Shown piece by piece: positions 10,088 to 18,828 of a DNA stretch of 64,000 nt. The notes beneath the pieces are model-generated. The model made no database searches. It was not told where the DNA came from and saw only the letters and a list, made by a program, of their open reading frames with translations. A program made the position numbers and the translations under genes. Numbering within the stretch: the first letter of the stretch is position 1; each line of letters starts with the position of its first letter. Source of the DNA: Capnocytophaga periodontitidis (lineage in GTDB: Bacteria; Bacteroidota; Bacteroidia; Flavobacteriales; Flavobacteriaceae); the NCBI RefSeq assembly GCF_016126015.1, contig NZ_JAEFDB010000001.1, forward strand, positions 186,001 to 250,000, written 5' to 3'.

Positions 10088-10142
10088 TTTGTTAATGAGC
10101 TAATTTGTTAATTAGCAGATTAGCAAATTGGCAAATTCTTAA
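10088..10142. repeat. Intergenic GCTAATT/AATTTGC tract, copy 1
   Basis: A tract of short units such as GCTAATTTGTTAATTAGC and AGCAAATTGGCAAATT between purH and the MacB-like gene. Similar tracts occur at 27958-28000 and 41676-41712. The rest of 10013-10236 holds the purH promoter and nothing else I can support. Confidence 0.5.
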
Positions 10143-10236
10143 ATCAATCCTATATCCTATGAAGAAAGCAGTTTTATACGCTCCTATCCCTCTATTGAAA
10201 AACAAGACATTTAGAAATTAATGTAAAAAATACGAT

Positions 10237-11484
10237 ATGTTCATTTATCTACAACTATTAAAAGAGAGTTTTAACTTTGCTATCAAGTCACTGCGCGACA
10301 ACAAGCTCCGCACTTTCCTATCGCTATTAGGTGTAACGGTGGGCATCTTTTCTATTATCTCGGTGTTAGCAGCGGTTGATTCATTGAATAGGAGTATTCA
10401 GGAGAGTCTTTCGGGTTTGGATAAGAATATGATCAACCTTTCCAAATATTCTTTTGCGCCTTCTTCTGTGCCTCAGTGGCAACGCCTGAGCTTTCCGCAA
10501 GTTACCTATCAGGAATACGAATTTCTCAAACGTGAATTACCTAATACCGAAGCAGTGGTGTACGAGTTATTCGGACTCAATTCGGCGGTGAAGTACGGCG
10601 GTAAAACTATTCCCTCAATGTCGGTACAGGCTACCTCAGCGGGGGTGGAACAGATTAGCGACATTCGTATGGGCAAAGGGCGTTTTTACAACGATGCGGA
10701 AGCTAATGCAGGAACGGCAGTAACGATATTAGGCTATGAAGCTGCCGAACAACTCTTTGGAGAAGAAGATCCTCTCGATAAAGAAATACGCGTGTTTGGC
10801 AGGCGACTCACGGTTATTGGAGTACTGAAAAAATACGGAGAATTAGGGGGAGGTCCTGATAATAATGCCTATGTAACAGCTAATTTCGTCCGCAGTTTTA
10901 TGAATACAGGTCCACAAGGGATGCCCAGTGGGGTCGTACTCAAACCTAAAAAAGGAGTGGATATGGCAGAATATGAAGCCGTATTGCGCCAGAAATTCCG
11001 TACTTATCGCGGACTCAAACCTGAGGATATCGACAATTTTTTCCTCAACAAAATCTCGTCGTTTACTGATATGATAGACGAAACCATTGGAATGATGAAT
11101 GTAGTAGGTTGGATTATTGGGGGCTTTTCTATCTTGGTAGGGGGCTTTGGGATTGCCAACATTATGTTTGTGAGCGTGAAAGAACGCACCAACCTCATCG
11201 GGGTACAAAAGTCGTTAGGCGCTAAAAATCAGTTTATTTTATTTCAGTTTTTGTTTGAAGCAGTACTTTTGGCGATTATCGGCGGACTTTTTGGGTTGCT
11301 ATTCGTATGGTTGCTCACCTTTGTAATCCCAAGCAGTGAAGAAGGTTTTACTTTTATACTATCGTTTAAAAATGTAGCCATAGGTTTGAGTATCTCGTTT
11401 GTAGTAGGCTTGCTTTCGGGCATCATTCCTGCTTCCTCAGCAGCGCGACTCAATCCTGTAGAAGCCATTCGCACAGGGTCATAG
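10237..11484 (+). CDS. MacB-family ABC transporter permease
   Basis: A 415-residue permease. It has a first membrane helix near residues 22-44 (TFLSLLGVTVGIFSIISVLA), a periplasmic MacB-type domain to about residue 280, then three C-terminal helices of an FtsX-like domain. GFGIANIMFVSVKERT and IIPASSAARLNPVEAIR are typical. Such proteins couple an ATPase to export or to transfer of mechanical force across the envelope. No ATPase gene is adjacent, so the partner is elsewhere or unknown. It stands alone between purH (divergent) and the secreted-protein genes. Confidence 0.87.
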   Translation: MFIYLQLLKESFNFAIKSLRDNKLRTFLSLLGVTVGIFSIISVLAAVDSLNRSIQESLSGLDKNMINLSKYSFAPSSVPQWQRLSFPQVTYQEYEFLKRELPNTEAVVYELFGLNSAVKYGGKTIPSMSVQATSAGVEQISDIRMGKGRFYNDAEANAGTAVTILGYEAAEQLFGEEDPLDKEIRVFGRRLTVIGVLKKYGELGGGPDNNAYVTANFVRSFMNTGPQGMPSGVVLKPKKGVDMAEYEAVLRQKFRTYRGLKPEDIDNFFLNKISSFTDMIDETIGMMNVVGWIIGGFSILVGGFGIANIMFVSVKERTNLIGVQKSLGAKNQFILFQFLFEAVLLAIIGGLFGLLFVWLLTFVIPSSEEGFTFILSFKNVAIGLSISFVVGLLSGIIPASSAARLNPVEAIRTGS

Positions 11485-11544
11485 TACAATCGTGGCACGA
11501 TGAGCATTTTGTATTACAAATTTTGATTACTAAAAAATCTAAAA

Positions 11545-12228
11545 ATGAAAACACTCTTAATCGCTTTATTTTCTATCACTTGTCTTTCAGCTCAAGAATT
11601 TATAGGCAAGGATTGGGATATTGATAATTTCTTAGGAGAATTCCCCGATGTAACGGATGTTTATTTTCTAAAAAAACCACGCCAGAAAAATCCTTGTGTA
11701 GCTGATAATACGATTCTATTTCGCCCTGATAGTACTTTTTTTCCACCTTGTATAATAGATAAAGATCATTATGATGGTCAATACCAAATGGTAGGAGAAA
11801 ACTATCTGAAGGTAGCTATTGGCAGTTACTACATTCATAAAGTATCTAATGATGAATTTTATCTTATCAAAAGTACAGGAAACCTCATTACCGATAAACA
11901 AAAGGCTAAAAATGCGGAGGCTTTAGCACGTTTTATGAAAATATATAGCCGAAATGGTAAATCGCCCAATCCTTCTTTCCAACTGAAAAGTGATGTGCCT
12001 AAGGACGAGCGCATTGGCAAACTTGTGCGCAAACTCTTTCACCTTATCTCTTACGAAATCCTCAAAGGTTACCCTACCGATGATAGCACTCTTTACCTTG
12101 TGAAAGACCTGAAAACCAATACTTATTACTACTTGCGAGAGGAATATTATAAAGATAAAGTAACAGTTTATTACTTTACTGAAAAAGACTTAAAACAACG
12201 TGCTAAAGAACAGAAAAAACAACAATAA
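11545..12228 (+). CDS. Small secreted protein, paralogue of the gene at 12847
   Basis: A 227-residue protein with a signal peptide (MKTLLIALFSITCLSAQ). No known family was recognised. The mature start EFIGKDWDIDNFLGE and the later LVKDLKTNTYYYLREE match the plan of the product encoded at 12847 (DLIGAKWEINNILGD, LVKDLDKNTYYYIVE). The two are therefore divergent copies of one family on either side of a third secreted-protein gene. The C terminus is rich in Lys and Gln. The next gene starts 4 bp after the stop, so the three form an operon. Confidence 0.65.
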   Translation: MKTLLIALFSITCLSAQEFIGKDWDIDNFLGEFPDVTDVYFLKKPRQKNPCVADNTILFRPDSTFFPPCIIDKDHYDGQYQMVGENYLKVAIGSYYIHKVSNDEFYLIKSTGNLITDKQKAKNAEALARFMKIYSRNGKSPNPSFQLKSDVPKDERIGKLVRKLFHLISYEILKGYPTDDSTLYLVKDLKTNTYYYLREEYYKDKVTVYYFTEKDLKQRAKEQKKQQ

Positions 12229-12232
12229 TACA

Positions 12233-12850
12233 ATGAAATATCTATTTTTGCTATTCTTTTTGCCATTTTACACTTTTTCGCAATCTAAGGGAGAGACTTA
12301 TTACACTTATGTTATTAGAGACAAAAAAGAGCAAAGGAAAGTGATCAATAGCCCTCACCAACTTGTGTTAAAGCAAGATACCTTATGTATTGTAGAACCA
12401 TTAATATTCGATCGAACTTATTGTTTTCCTTATGTAAAAGAAGGGAAGAAAATACGCTTGCTTAACAACGACAATAAATCTCAACCTGATAAAGTAGTAG
12501 GGATAAAGCTACATAACAACGAACTTGTAGCGCTCTTTCTCGATCACCCTATTGAAGTTGTCTCCAAAGATGAATTGCGACTAACGGGGGAAGACCGACC
12601 TTATTATTCCGAGAGTGCTATCAAAGCAGTATTTGGCAACGACTATCCCCGAATATGGAGCTTGTTCTATCTGAATGGCAAGTTACTCAGTGAAGATAAT
12701 GAGGAAATAAAAAATCTATTGGAAAAATATGATAAAGGCAAATTCAAAGCCTACTATTCAGAAGGTGCTAAAGCTATAAAAAAATACGGACTCAAGGGCA
12801 TTTGGGGAGTATTTGAAATTAATTGTAAAACAAAGAAGAAAAAACAATGA
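12233..12850 (+). CDS. Small secreted protein of unknown function
   Basis: A 205-residue protein starting at ATG 12233 with the signal peptide MKYLFLLFFLPFYTFSQS. An in-frame ATG at 12200 would lie inside the preceding gene and would spoil the signal peptide, so it is rejected. No family was recognised. The C terminus is Lys-rich. It sits between two paralogous secreted-protein genes: 4 bp after the first and overlapping the start of the third by 4 bp. Confidence 0.62.
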   Translation: MKYLFLLFFLPFYTFSQSKGETYYTYVIRDKKEQRKVINSPHQLVLKQDTLCIVEPLIFDRTYCFPYVKEGKKIRLLNNDNKSQPDKVVGIKLHNNELVALFLDHPIEVVSKDELRLTGEDRPYYSESAIKAVFGNDYPRIWSLFYLNGKLLSEDNEEIKNLLEKYDKGKFKAYYSEGAKAIKKYGLKGIWGVFEINCKTKKKKQ

Positions 12851-13626
12851 TGAAAACACTTTTTATAATACTCAATTTTCTCTGTATAGGAATGGTTTCC
12901 GCCCAAGACCTTATAGGTGCTAAATGGGAGATTAACAACATATTAGGAGATAATGTTAATAAGGAAGATTTTTATATCCTTACAAAACCCGAAAATCCCG
13001 ATTGGAGTTATGGTAATCACCTACAGTTATCTACCGATGGAAATTTTAAATCGTGGTATTCAGCCCCGTGTGGGAATGATTGTTTTACCACCTCTTATGG
13101 TACTTATAAAAAAATCAGTGAGGAATATATTAGTTTTCACATTCAAAAAGTAGAACATTGGGGTGATTGCCGTGATGAAGGGGAGGTAGAAAAGAATGAG
13201 ACTAACACTTATTATGTGTATAAAAAATCAGAAAGTGAAATCCATCTTCTCAAAACTACAGGCGACCATTCAAAAGATTTACAAAAAGCTACTTATGCAA
13301 AAGTATTAGCCGATTACTTTAAGATAATCCTTAACAAAAACTATAGTAGTCTTGGAAATATAACACTGCCTTCTACGCTGACTTGGCAACAGCGCGCTGA
13401 TAACTACGCTTCGCAATACTTAAAACTCACGAACTATGAAATATGTATTACAGGGAGTAATGATTTTTTTATTTCAGTTCATTTAGTAAAAGATTTAGAT
13501 AAAAACACCTACTATTACATAGTAGAACGCCCTCTAAAAGAAGGTTATGGTTTATTTCATTATACTGAAGATCAAGTAAAAGAATTTAGAGATTACTATG
13601 AAAAGCACTATGGTAAGAGAAAATGA
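12847..13626 (+). CDS. Small secreted protein, paralogue of the gene at 11545
   Basis: A 259-residue protein (258 if the second ATG at 12850 is used) with the signal peptide MKTLFIILNFLCIGMVSAQ. It shares the layout of the gene at 11545: a DLIGAKWEINNILGD start, a central Cys-containing segment (here APCGNDCFTTSYGTY), a LHLLK-like strand and a C-terminal NTYYY motif. Its ATG overlaps the stop of the previous gene (ATGA), indicating coupled translation. The function is unknown; an envelope or extracellular role follows only from the signal peptide. Confidence 0.64.
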   Translation: MMKTLFIILNFLCIGMVSAQDLIGAKWEINNILGDNVNKEDFYILTKPENPDWSYGNHLQLSTDGNFKSWYSAPCGNDCFTTSYGTYKKISEEYISFHIQKVEHWGDCRDEGEVEKNETNTYYVYKKSESEIHLLKTTGDHSKDLQKATYAKVLADYFKIILNKNYSSLGNITLPSTLTWQQRADNYASQYLKLTNYEICITGSNDFFISVHLVKDLDKNTYYYIVERPLKEGYGLFHYTEDQVKEFRDYYEKHYGKRK

Positions 13627-13633
13627 GTCGCTA

Positions 13634-13727
13634 CACTTTGGCAAAGTTTCACACTTTACCAAAGTTGATTACTCTAAAAATCAATTACTTTTAGAGTATG
13701 TTATGTAGGGGCGTTTTGCAAACGCCC
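13634..13727. repeat. Cluster of three intergenic hairpins
   Basis: Within 13627-13789 there are three stem-loops. The first is ACTTTGGCAAAGT with ACTTTACCAAAGT (13634-13665). The second is TACTCTAAAA with TTTTAGAGTA (13670-13698). The third is GGGCGTTT with AAACGCCC (13709-13727). The TCGCTACACTTTG segment that starts the first also occurs inverted at 31793-31805. The first hairpins may terminate the secreted-protein operon, but no strong T-run follows any of them. Confidence 0.5.
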
Positions 13728-13789
13728 TCACAGATAGAACTTTTCGGACGCTTTCAGTAGAAAACTTTAATTTAGAAAATAAAAACACT

Positions 13790-15811
13790 ATGGATTTAAA
13801 AAAATACATCAATCGATCTAAAAGCAATGGTAAGAAAATTTGGCTACACAAATTGCCAAAAAAAGAAACTTTGTTTGATGTTATTGATAAATTACGAGAA
13901 GTTTATAAGGAAGAAACCTTAGTTTTTACAGAAGAGATTAATATTATAGGGAAAACTATTGATAAAGAGGTTAACTTTTCAAATTGTATTTTTAAGAAAG
14001 ATGTGGATTTTTCAGGTTGTATTTTTAAGAAAGATGTGGATTTTTCAGGTTGTACATTTAATAAAAAAATTTCATTTTCATATATTAAAAACAATCAAGA
14101 AAAAATAATTGCTAAAGCTTCTATATTTGAAAAGGGAGTAAACTTTTCTAAGGCTATTTTTAAAGAAACTGTTAATTTTTCAGGTGCAAAATTTGGGATC
14201 AAGCAAGAGGACAATTTAAATGAGAATAATTCAGAAGTTAAATTTCTTTTTGAAAATGCTAAATTTCAAAAAGAAATAGACTTCTCTCAAGCTATTTTTT
14301 ATGATACTATTTATTTTTCAGAAACAGAGTTTTGTACTGATATAAAAGAGTATAAAAAAGAATCTATCAATTTTGAAAATGCTCAGTTTTGTAAAAAAGT
14401 ACGTTTTCACCATTGTAAGTTTCATAATACTGTTCGATTTGAAAATACCTCATTCAATAAATTAGCAGACTTTTATAGTGCTCATTTTCATAAAGCGCAG
14501 CAGTTTCACTTTACAGATTTTTTGGATAGGGCAATTTTTTCAAATACAGAATTTGATGAAGAAGTTCAATTTCTACATTGTAGAGTAGAGACAAGAGTGT
14601 CCTATATACGATTTGAAAGTACAATTTTTAGAAGAGGGTTAGATATATCTCGGAGTAATTTTAACAATAATATCAACCTTTGGGATATAAAAATAGAAGA
14701 AGAGGGAGTTCTATATATATTTAATAATCGTGATAATGTAAAATATAAAAATGACTTTGAAGTTCAGGATAAGACGCCACTTATTTATAACCAAATTCGT
14801 GAGACCTATCGCATTATTAAAGATAATTTTTACAAACAAAATAATAAGGTTGAAGGACTTCGTTTTTATGAAAAAGAAATGAGTGTTTACTTAGAAGAGA
14901 AACGTGCTGAAGATGAAAAAACAGAAGGTTTTTTTAGTGATGTATCTACTAAAGTAATAAAAATTAAAGATCAAATTAAAAAAGCATCCTACAATCTACA
15001 GCCATTTTTTACTAAACTCAAAAATAATATAATAATCTCAAACCTGTTTGTGTATACTATTCCTGTAATTATTGACAGAAAAACAAGAATGGGAATAAAA
15101 TACGTATTACTTTTTTTTAGTGTAGTATCTCTTTCCTTATATATGATTGAAAAAAGCTATTATTGGTTTTGGCTATTAGCATTAGCATTGATTTTATTAG
15201 TTCTTCTAAAATTCTATGAAAATAGAAAAAGTACAAGAGAAATTGTAAAGCAAAATAATTATATATCTCCTTTATTATTGTTTATTATGACAATAATTTT
15301 TCTTGTAATTATATATGGACAAGAAGATTTTAAAAATGATTGGGCATATAAAACTATTCATTGGTTTTTATTACAAATTTCAAAAATATTAAATGATCAA
15401 CTCGGATTAAGCATTGTAATAATCATTGCTTTAATGAGTTTTGCTATGCTGTTTATCGTAGTACTTAGGGAACACGACAAAATTACACTATGGTTTAATA
15501 AAAACTCTAATAAGTTTGACACTAATTGGATCGCAGGGGTTAATTTTTCTATACTAGTAGGGTTTATAACATATTTTATGGTTCTTTTATTTATGAATAA
15601 TGATATAGAACTTGATACAAATACAGAAGGAATTTCAAACTTCATAACCTCATTAGTTGATGTTTTTAATCTAACCAAGTGGGGTGATTTAAAGATTATT
15701 GATATAAGATTAGAAGGATTTCCATATTTACTACTTTTCATAGGTCGTATATTTATAGGTTATGGCTATTACCAAACCATTCAAGCCTTTAGAAAATTTG
15801 GTAAATCGTAA
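13790..15811 (+). CDS. Pentapeptide-repeat protein with C-terminal membrane domain
   Basis: A 673-residue protein. Residues about 60-300 consist of A(D/N)F-type pentapeptide repeats (for example VDFSGCIFKK, VNFSGAKFG, VRFENTSFN), which fold as a right-handed beta-helix. Residues about 410-670 contain several hydrophobic helices. The last pair (LTKWGDLKII followed by a helix ending in RIFIGYGYYQTIQAFRKFG) is arranged like the pore and final helix of two-helix ion channels. The selectivity-filter sequence is not conserved, so channel function is only a possibility. A 30-bp unit is tandemly duplicated at about 13988-14051. The gene stands alone; base composition is AT-richer than its neighbours. 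Confidence 0.78.
   Translation: MDLKKYINRSKSNGKKIWLHKLPKKETLFDVIDKLREVYKEETLVFTEEINIIGKTIDKEVNFSNCIFKKDVDFSGCIFKKDVDFSGCTFNKKISFSYIKNNQEKIIAKASIFEKGVNFSKAIFKETVNFSGAKFGIKQEDNLNENNSEVKFLFENAKFQKEIDFSQAIFYDTIYFSETEFCTDIKEYKKESINFENAQFCKKVRFHHCKFHNTVRFENTSFNKLADFYSAHFHKAQQFHFTDFLDRAIFSNTEFDEEVQFLHCRVETRVSYIRFESTIFRRGLDISRSNFNNNINLWDIKIEEEGVLYIFNNRDNVKYKNDFEVQDKTPLIYNQIRETYRIIKDNFYKQNNKVEGLRFYEKEMSVYLEEKRAEDEKTEGFFSDVSTKVIKIKDQIKKASYNLQPFFTKLKNNIIISNLFVYTIPVIIDRKTRMGIKYVLLFFSVVSLSLYMIEKSYYWFWLLALALILLVLLKFYENRKSTREIVKQNNYISPLLLFIMTIIFLVIIYGQEDFKNDWAYKTIHWFLLQISKILNDQLGLSIVIIIALMSFAMLFIVVLREHDKITLWFNKNSNKFDTNWIAGVNFSILVGFITYFMVLLFMNNDIELDTNTEGISNFITSLVDVFNLTKWGDLKIIDIRLEGFPYLLLFIGRIFIGYGYYQTIQAFRKFGKS
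13988..14051 (+). repeat. 30-bp tandem duplication inside pentapeptide-repeat gene
   Basis: Two adjacent near-perfect copies of a 30-bp unit, each containing TTTTTAAGAAAGATGTGG and encoding IFKKDVDFSGC. The unit is ten codons long, exactly two pentapeptides, so one turn-related step of the beta-helix was added without breaking the frame. Confidence 0.85.
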
Positions 15812-15828
15812 CTTATTCTTTATCTTTG
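15797..15828 (+). promoter_or_regulatory. Promoter of the flotillin gene
   Basis: TTTG at 15797-15800 and TATCTTTG at 15821-15828 with a 20-bp spacer, close to the Bacteroidota TTTG-N19-TAnnTTTG consensus. The box ends 40 bp before the ATG at 15869. The -33 element lies in the end of the upstream gene. Confidence 0.65.
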
Positions 15829-15868
15829 TCGCAACATTTGTTAATTATTAATTTAAAACAATATTTTA

Positions 15869-17443
15869 ATGGAAACATTCACTTCACCAATTGGACTTAT
15901 CGTTATTTTGGCGGTTGTCCTCTTTGTTACTATCTCATCGCTTGTGGCGCGTTACAAACGCTGTCCGTCCGACAAAATTCTCGTAATCTACGGTAAAACC
16001 GGTGGTTCATCTGCCAAGTGTATCCATGGGGGTGGTGCCTTTGTATGGCCTGTGATTCAGGATTATGCCTATTTAGATTTGCGTCCGCTTTCTATCGAAG
16101 CAAACCTTACCAATGCGCTGAGCCGTCAGAATATTCGGGTAGATGTACCTTGTCGCTTTACGATTGCGATTTCTACCGAACACGAGAATATGAATGCAGC
16201 TGCCGAACGCCTCTTAGGGCTCTCACCTGAGCAAATTCAAGAGTTGGCAAAAGATATTCTTTTCGGTCAGTTGCGTTTGGTCATCGCTACTATGACTATT
16301 GAGGAAATCAATTCCGACCGTGATAAATTCCTCGAAAACATCTCTAAAAACGTAGATAGTGAGCTCAAAAAAATAGGTTTAAAACTCATCAACGTAAACG
16401 TAACCGATATCAAAGACGAGTCGGGTTATATTGAAGCTCTTGGTAAAGAAGCGGCTGCGAAAGCTATCAACGAGGCAAAAATCAGTGTGGCTGAACAAGA
16501 GAAAATAGGGGAAACTGGTAAAGCCCTTGCCGACCGTGAGAAAGATACCCAAATAGCCGAAACACACCGCGATAGAGATGTGAAAATCGCTATCACTCAA
16601 AAAGATAAAGAGATTAGCATCGCCGAGGCTAAGAAAGATGAAACTGTAGGGATTGCCGAAGCTAAGAAGTTTGAGTCTATTGGTAAAGCAGAAGCCGACC
16701 GTGATAGTCGTATCAAAATTTCAGAAGCTAATGCCTTGGCTATCAAAGGGGAAAACGAGGCTAAAATTGCGATTGCCAACTCTGAAGCGCTACGTCGTGA
16801 AAAAGAAGCCGAATCGTTGCGTATTGCTATTTCAGCTGAAAAAGTACAACAAGCTAAAGCTTTAGAAGAAGCCTATTCAGCTGAAGAAAAAGCTGAAACT
16901 GCTCGTTCTGAACGCGAACGTGCTACCCAGGTGGCAAATATCATTGTCCCTGCTGAAATTGACAAACAGCGCGCTATTATCGAGGCACAAGCCGAAGCTG
17001 AACGCCTTCGCGAGAAAGCTAAAGGGGAAGCCGATGCTATTTACGCTAAAATGGAAGCTGAAGCAAAAGGTCTCTTCCAAATCCTTACCAAACAAGCTGA
17101 AGGTTATAAAGATGTGGTTAGTGCAGCAGGGGGCGACCCTACCAAAGCATTCCAATTGCTCCTTATCGAGAAGTTGCCTGAACTCGTTAAAACCCAAGTG
17201 GAAGCCGTTAAGAATATCAAAATCGATAAGATTACAGTATGGGATTCTGGCAAAGGTGAAGATGGCAATAACTCTACTGCCAATTTCGTATCGGGGATGA
17301 TGAAAACTGTCCCACCTCTCAACGACCTCTTCAATATGGCAGGATTGAACCTCCCTACCTACTTGGCTAAAGAAGGGAAACAAATTACGAATGACGAGGG
17401 ACGAATTACGAATGACGAGAAACAAAAAACAAATAATGCGTAG
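15869..17443 (+). CDS. floT: Flotillin-like SPFH (band 7) family protein
   Basis: A 524-residue membrane scaffold protein. An N-terminal membrane helix (about residues 5-26), an SPFH domain (about 30-200) and a long Ala/Glu-rich coiled coil (about 200-400, repeated IAEAKK units and EAEAERLREKAKGEA) are in the usual flotillin order. Flotillins organise membrane microdomains. The last residues, QITNDEGRITNDEKQKTNN, come from an interspersed repeat tract rather than from flotillin sequence. The next gene begins at the base after the stop codon, so the two were one transcription unit before the transposon insertion. The symbol is by similarity only. Confidence 0.86.
   Translation: METFTSPIGLIVILAVVLFVTISSLVARYKRCPSDKILVIYGKTGGSSAKCIHGGGAFVWPVIQDYAYLDLRPLSIEANLTNALSRQNIRVDVPCRFTIAISTEHENMNAAAERLLGLSPEQIQELAKDILFGQLRLVIATMTIEEINSDRDKFLENISKNVDSELKKIGLKLINVNVTDIKDESGYIEALGKEAAAKAINEAKISVAEQEKIGETGKALADREKDTQIAETHRDRDVKIAITQKDKEISIAEAKKDETVGIAEAKKFESIGKAEADRDSRIKISEANALAIKGENEAKIAIANSEALRREKEAESLRIAISAEKVQQAKALEEAYSAEEKAETARSERERATQVANIIVPAEIDKQRAIIEAQAEAERLREKAKGEADAIYAKMEAEAKGLFQILTKQAEGYKDVVSAAGGDPTKAFQLLLIEKLPELVKTQVEAVKNIKIDKITVWDSGKGEDGNNSTANFVSGMMKTVPPLNDLFNMAGLNLPTYLAKEGKQITNDEGRITNDEKQKTNNA
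17391..17420 (+). repeat. Interspersed ACGAATTACGAATGACGA tract inside flotillin 3' end
   Basis: The unit AATTACGAATGACGAG occurs twice, in frame, at the end of the flotillin gene and encodes ITNDE twice. Related tracts occur between genes at 23117-23141, 27927-27955 and 33320-33341. Confidence 0.65.
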
Positions 17444-18828
17444 ATGAAACAGTTTATTACCTATATTTTATTGTTTAGTTCAGCTTTTGTGTTAGCGCAA
17501 AAAGCACAATTTGCTAATGCTAAACTCGATGCAGCTACAGTATATTTCAATTCGGCTGAACTTACTCATTATTTTAGTGCGAACCTCAACAAGGGTACGA
17601 ATGAAATTGTAGTGAAAAACGTTGCTAATAGACTAAATGAGAATACACTTCGCATTGTAGCTCCTAAAAATGTAACGGTACTTTCGGCTCAATTTACCAC
17701 TCAGTATACTACTGATGGTGAGAACCTCTTGCCCAAATCGAAACAAGTGAAAGATAGTATCGACTTGCTGACTTCTCAAATTGATAAGCTCAATAACCAG
17801 ATTGCTGCTGAAAAGCAAGTAGTAGATTTGATTAAAGAAAACAAATCGGTGTTAGGAGGTGGTACGGGACTTAATGTAGCTGAGTACGCTAAGTTTCTCG
17901 ACTATTCAAAGGATAAGATGACCACTTCTCTCGACAAAATAGATACGATGACTGATAAGCAAAACAAATTGCGCAGTCTTCGTTACAATTTGGAACAACG
18001 TCTTAAAGGAGAAGTTACTAAAGAAGAAACGCTTTCTGATGGCAAATTGGTGTTGCAAGTAATGGTTGATGCTCCTGTTAAAGCTGATTTCAGTGTGAGT
18101 TATATAACCCCCAATGCGTCGTGGGTGCCTTTTTATGACTTGCGTGCTGACAATATCTCTCAACCTATCAATTTGGTGTATAAGGCGCAAGTGCGACAAA
18201 ATACTGGGGTAGATTGGAAGCATATCAAACTGAGTCTTTCTAGTGGTAATCCTAATCAGAATAATCAGTTTACGCTACTAAAAGCGTGGTATCTCTATTT
18301 TGGCAGGCGATATGATAGCGACGACAACTACGTGAGAGCTAATGTCTATCGTTCAGAAGCAGTAAAAAAAGAAGCAATGGTAGAACAGATACAAGAAGAA
18401 GCTACTATTTCCGATTATACAAATCTAAACGAAAATCAACTCAATACCTCGTTTGAGATTACTACGCCTTATGATATACTCTCTAACAACAAAGAGCATA
18501 GTGTATCACTCAAAGAGCTTAAAATCAAAGCTAAATATGAGTATTACACCGCACCGCGTATAGATAATGGAGTGTATTTGGTGGCTTCCGTTGACGATTA
18601 TTCGCAGTATAACCTGCTTACAGGTCAGGCAAATGTGATTTTTGAAGATATGTATGTAGGTAAAACACTGATAGATCCTAATCAAACCTCAGAGAGTATG
18701 CAACTCACTATGGGTAATGATAAGAAGATAAGTGTAAAACGCGAAAAAATAGCTGATAAATCGGCAACTAAGTTTATTTCCAGCTATAAAGAGCAGACTT
18801 TTACTTACGAAATTACCGTTAAGAACAA
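17444..18828 (+). pseudogene. DUF4139 (MuiA-like) protein, 5' part, cut by composite transposon
   Basis: The first 461 codons of a secreted protein: signal peptide MKQFITYILLFSSAFVLAQ, a DUF4140-like N-terminal domain (about 25-120), a coiled-coil segment (about 105-145) and the start of the DUF4139 beta-rich domain (from about 200, SYITPNASWVPFYDLRADN). The frame reaches ITVKN and then enters the IS, adding LSSSYKCNF before a stop at 18859. The remaining 72 codons lie at 22901-23119. Removing the transposon and one copy of the CAA duplication restores VKNNKKEAIDLKLKDQYP and an intact protein of 533 residues. The truncated product probably does not fold fully. Confidence 0.93.

Noticed and set aside
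10159-10221. Short ORF beginning MKKAVLYAPIPLLK before the MacB-like gene
   Set aside because: Twenty codons, no promoter match and no tandem control codons; nothing supports it.
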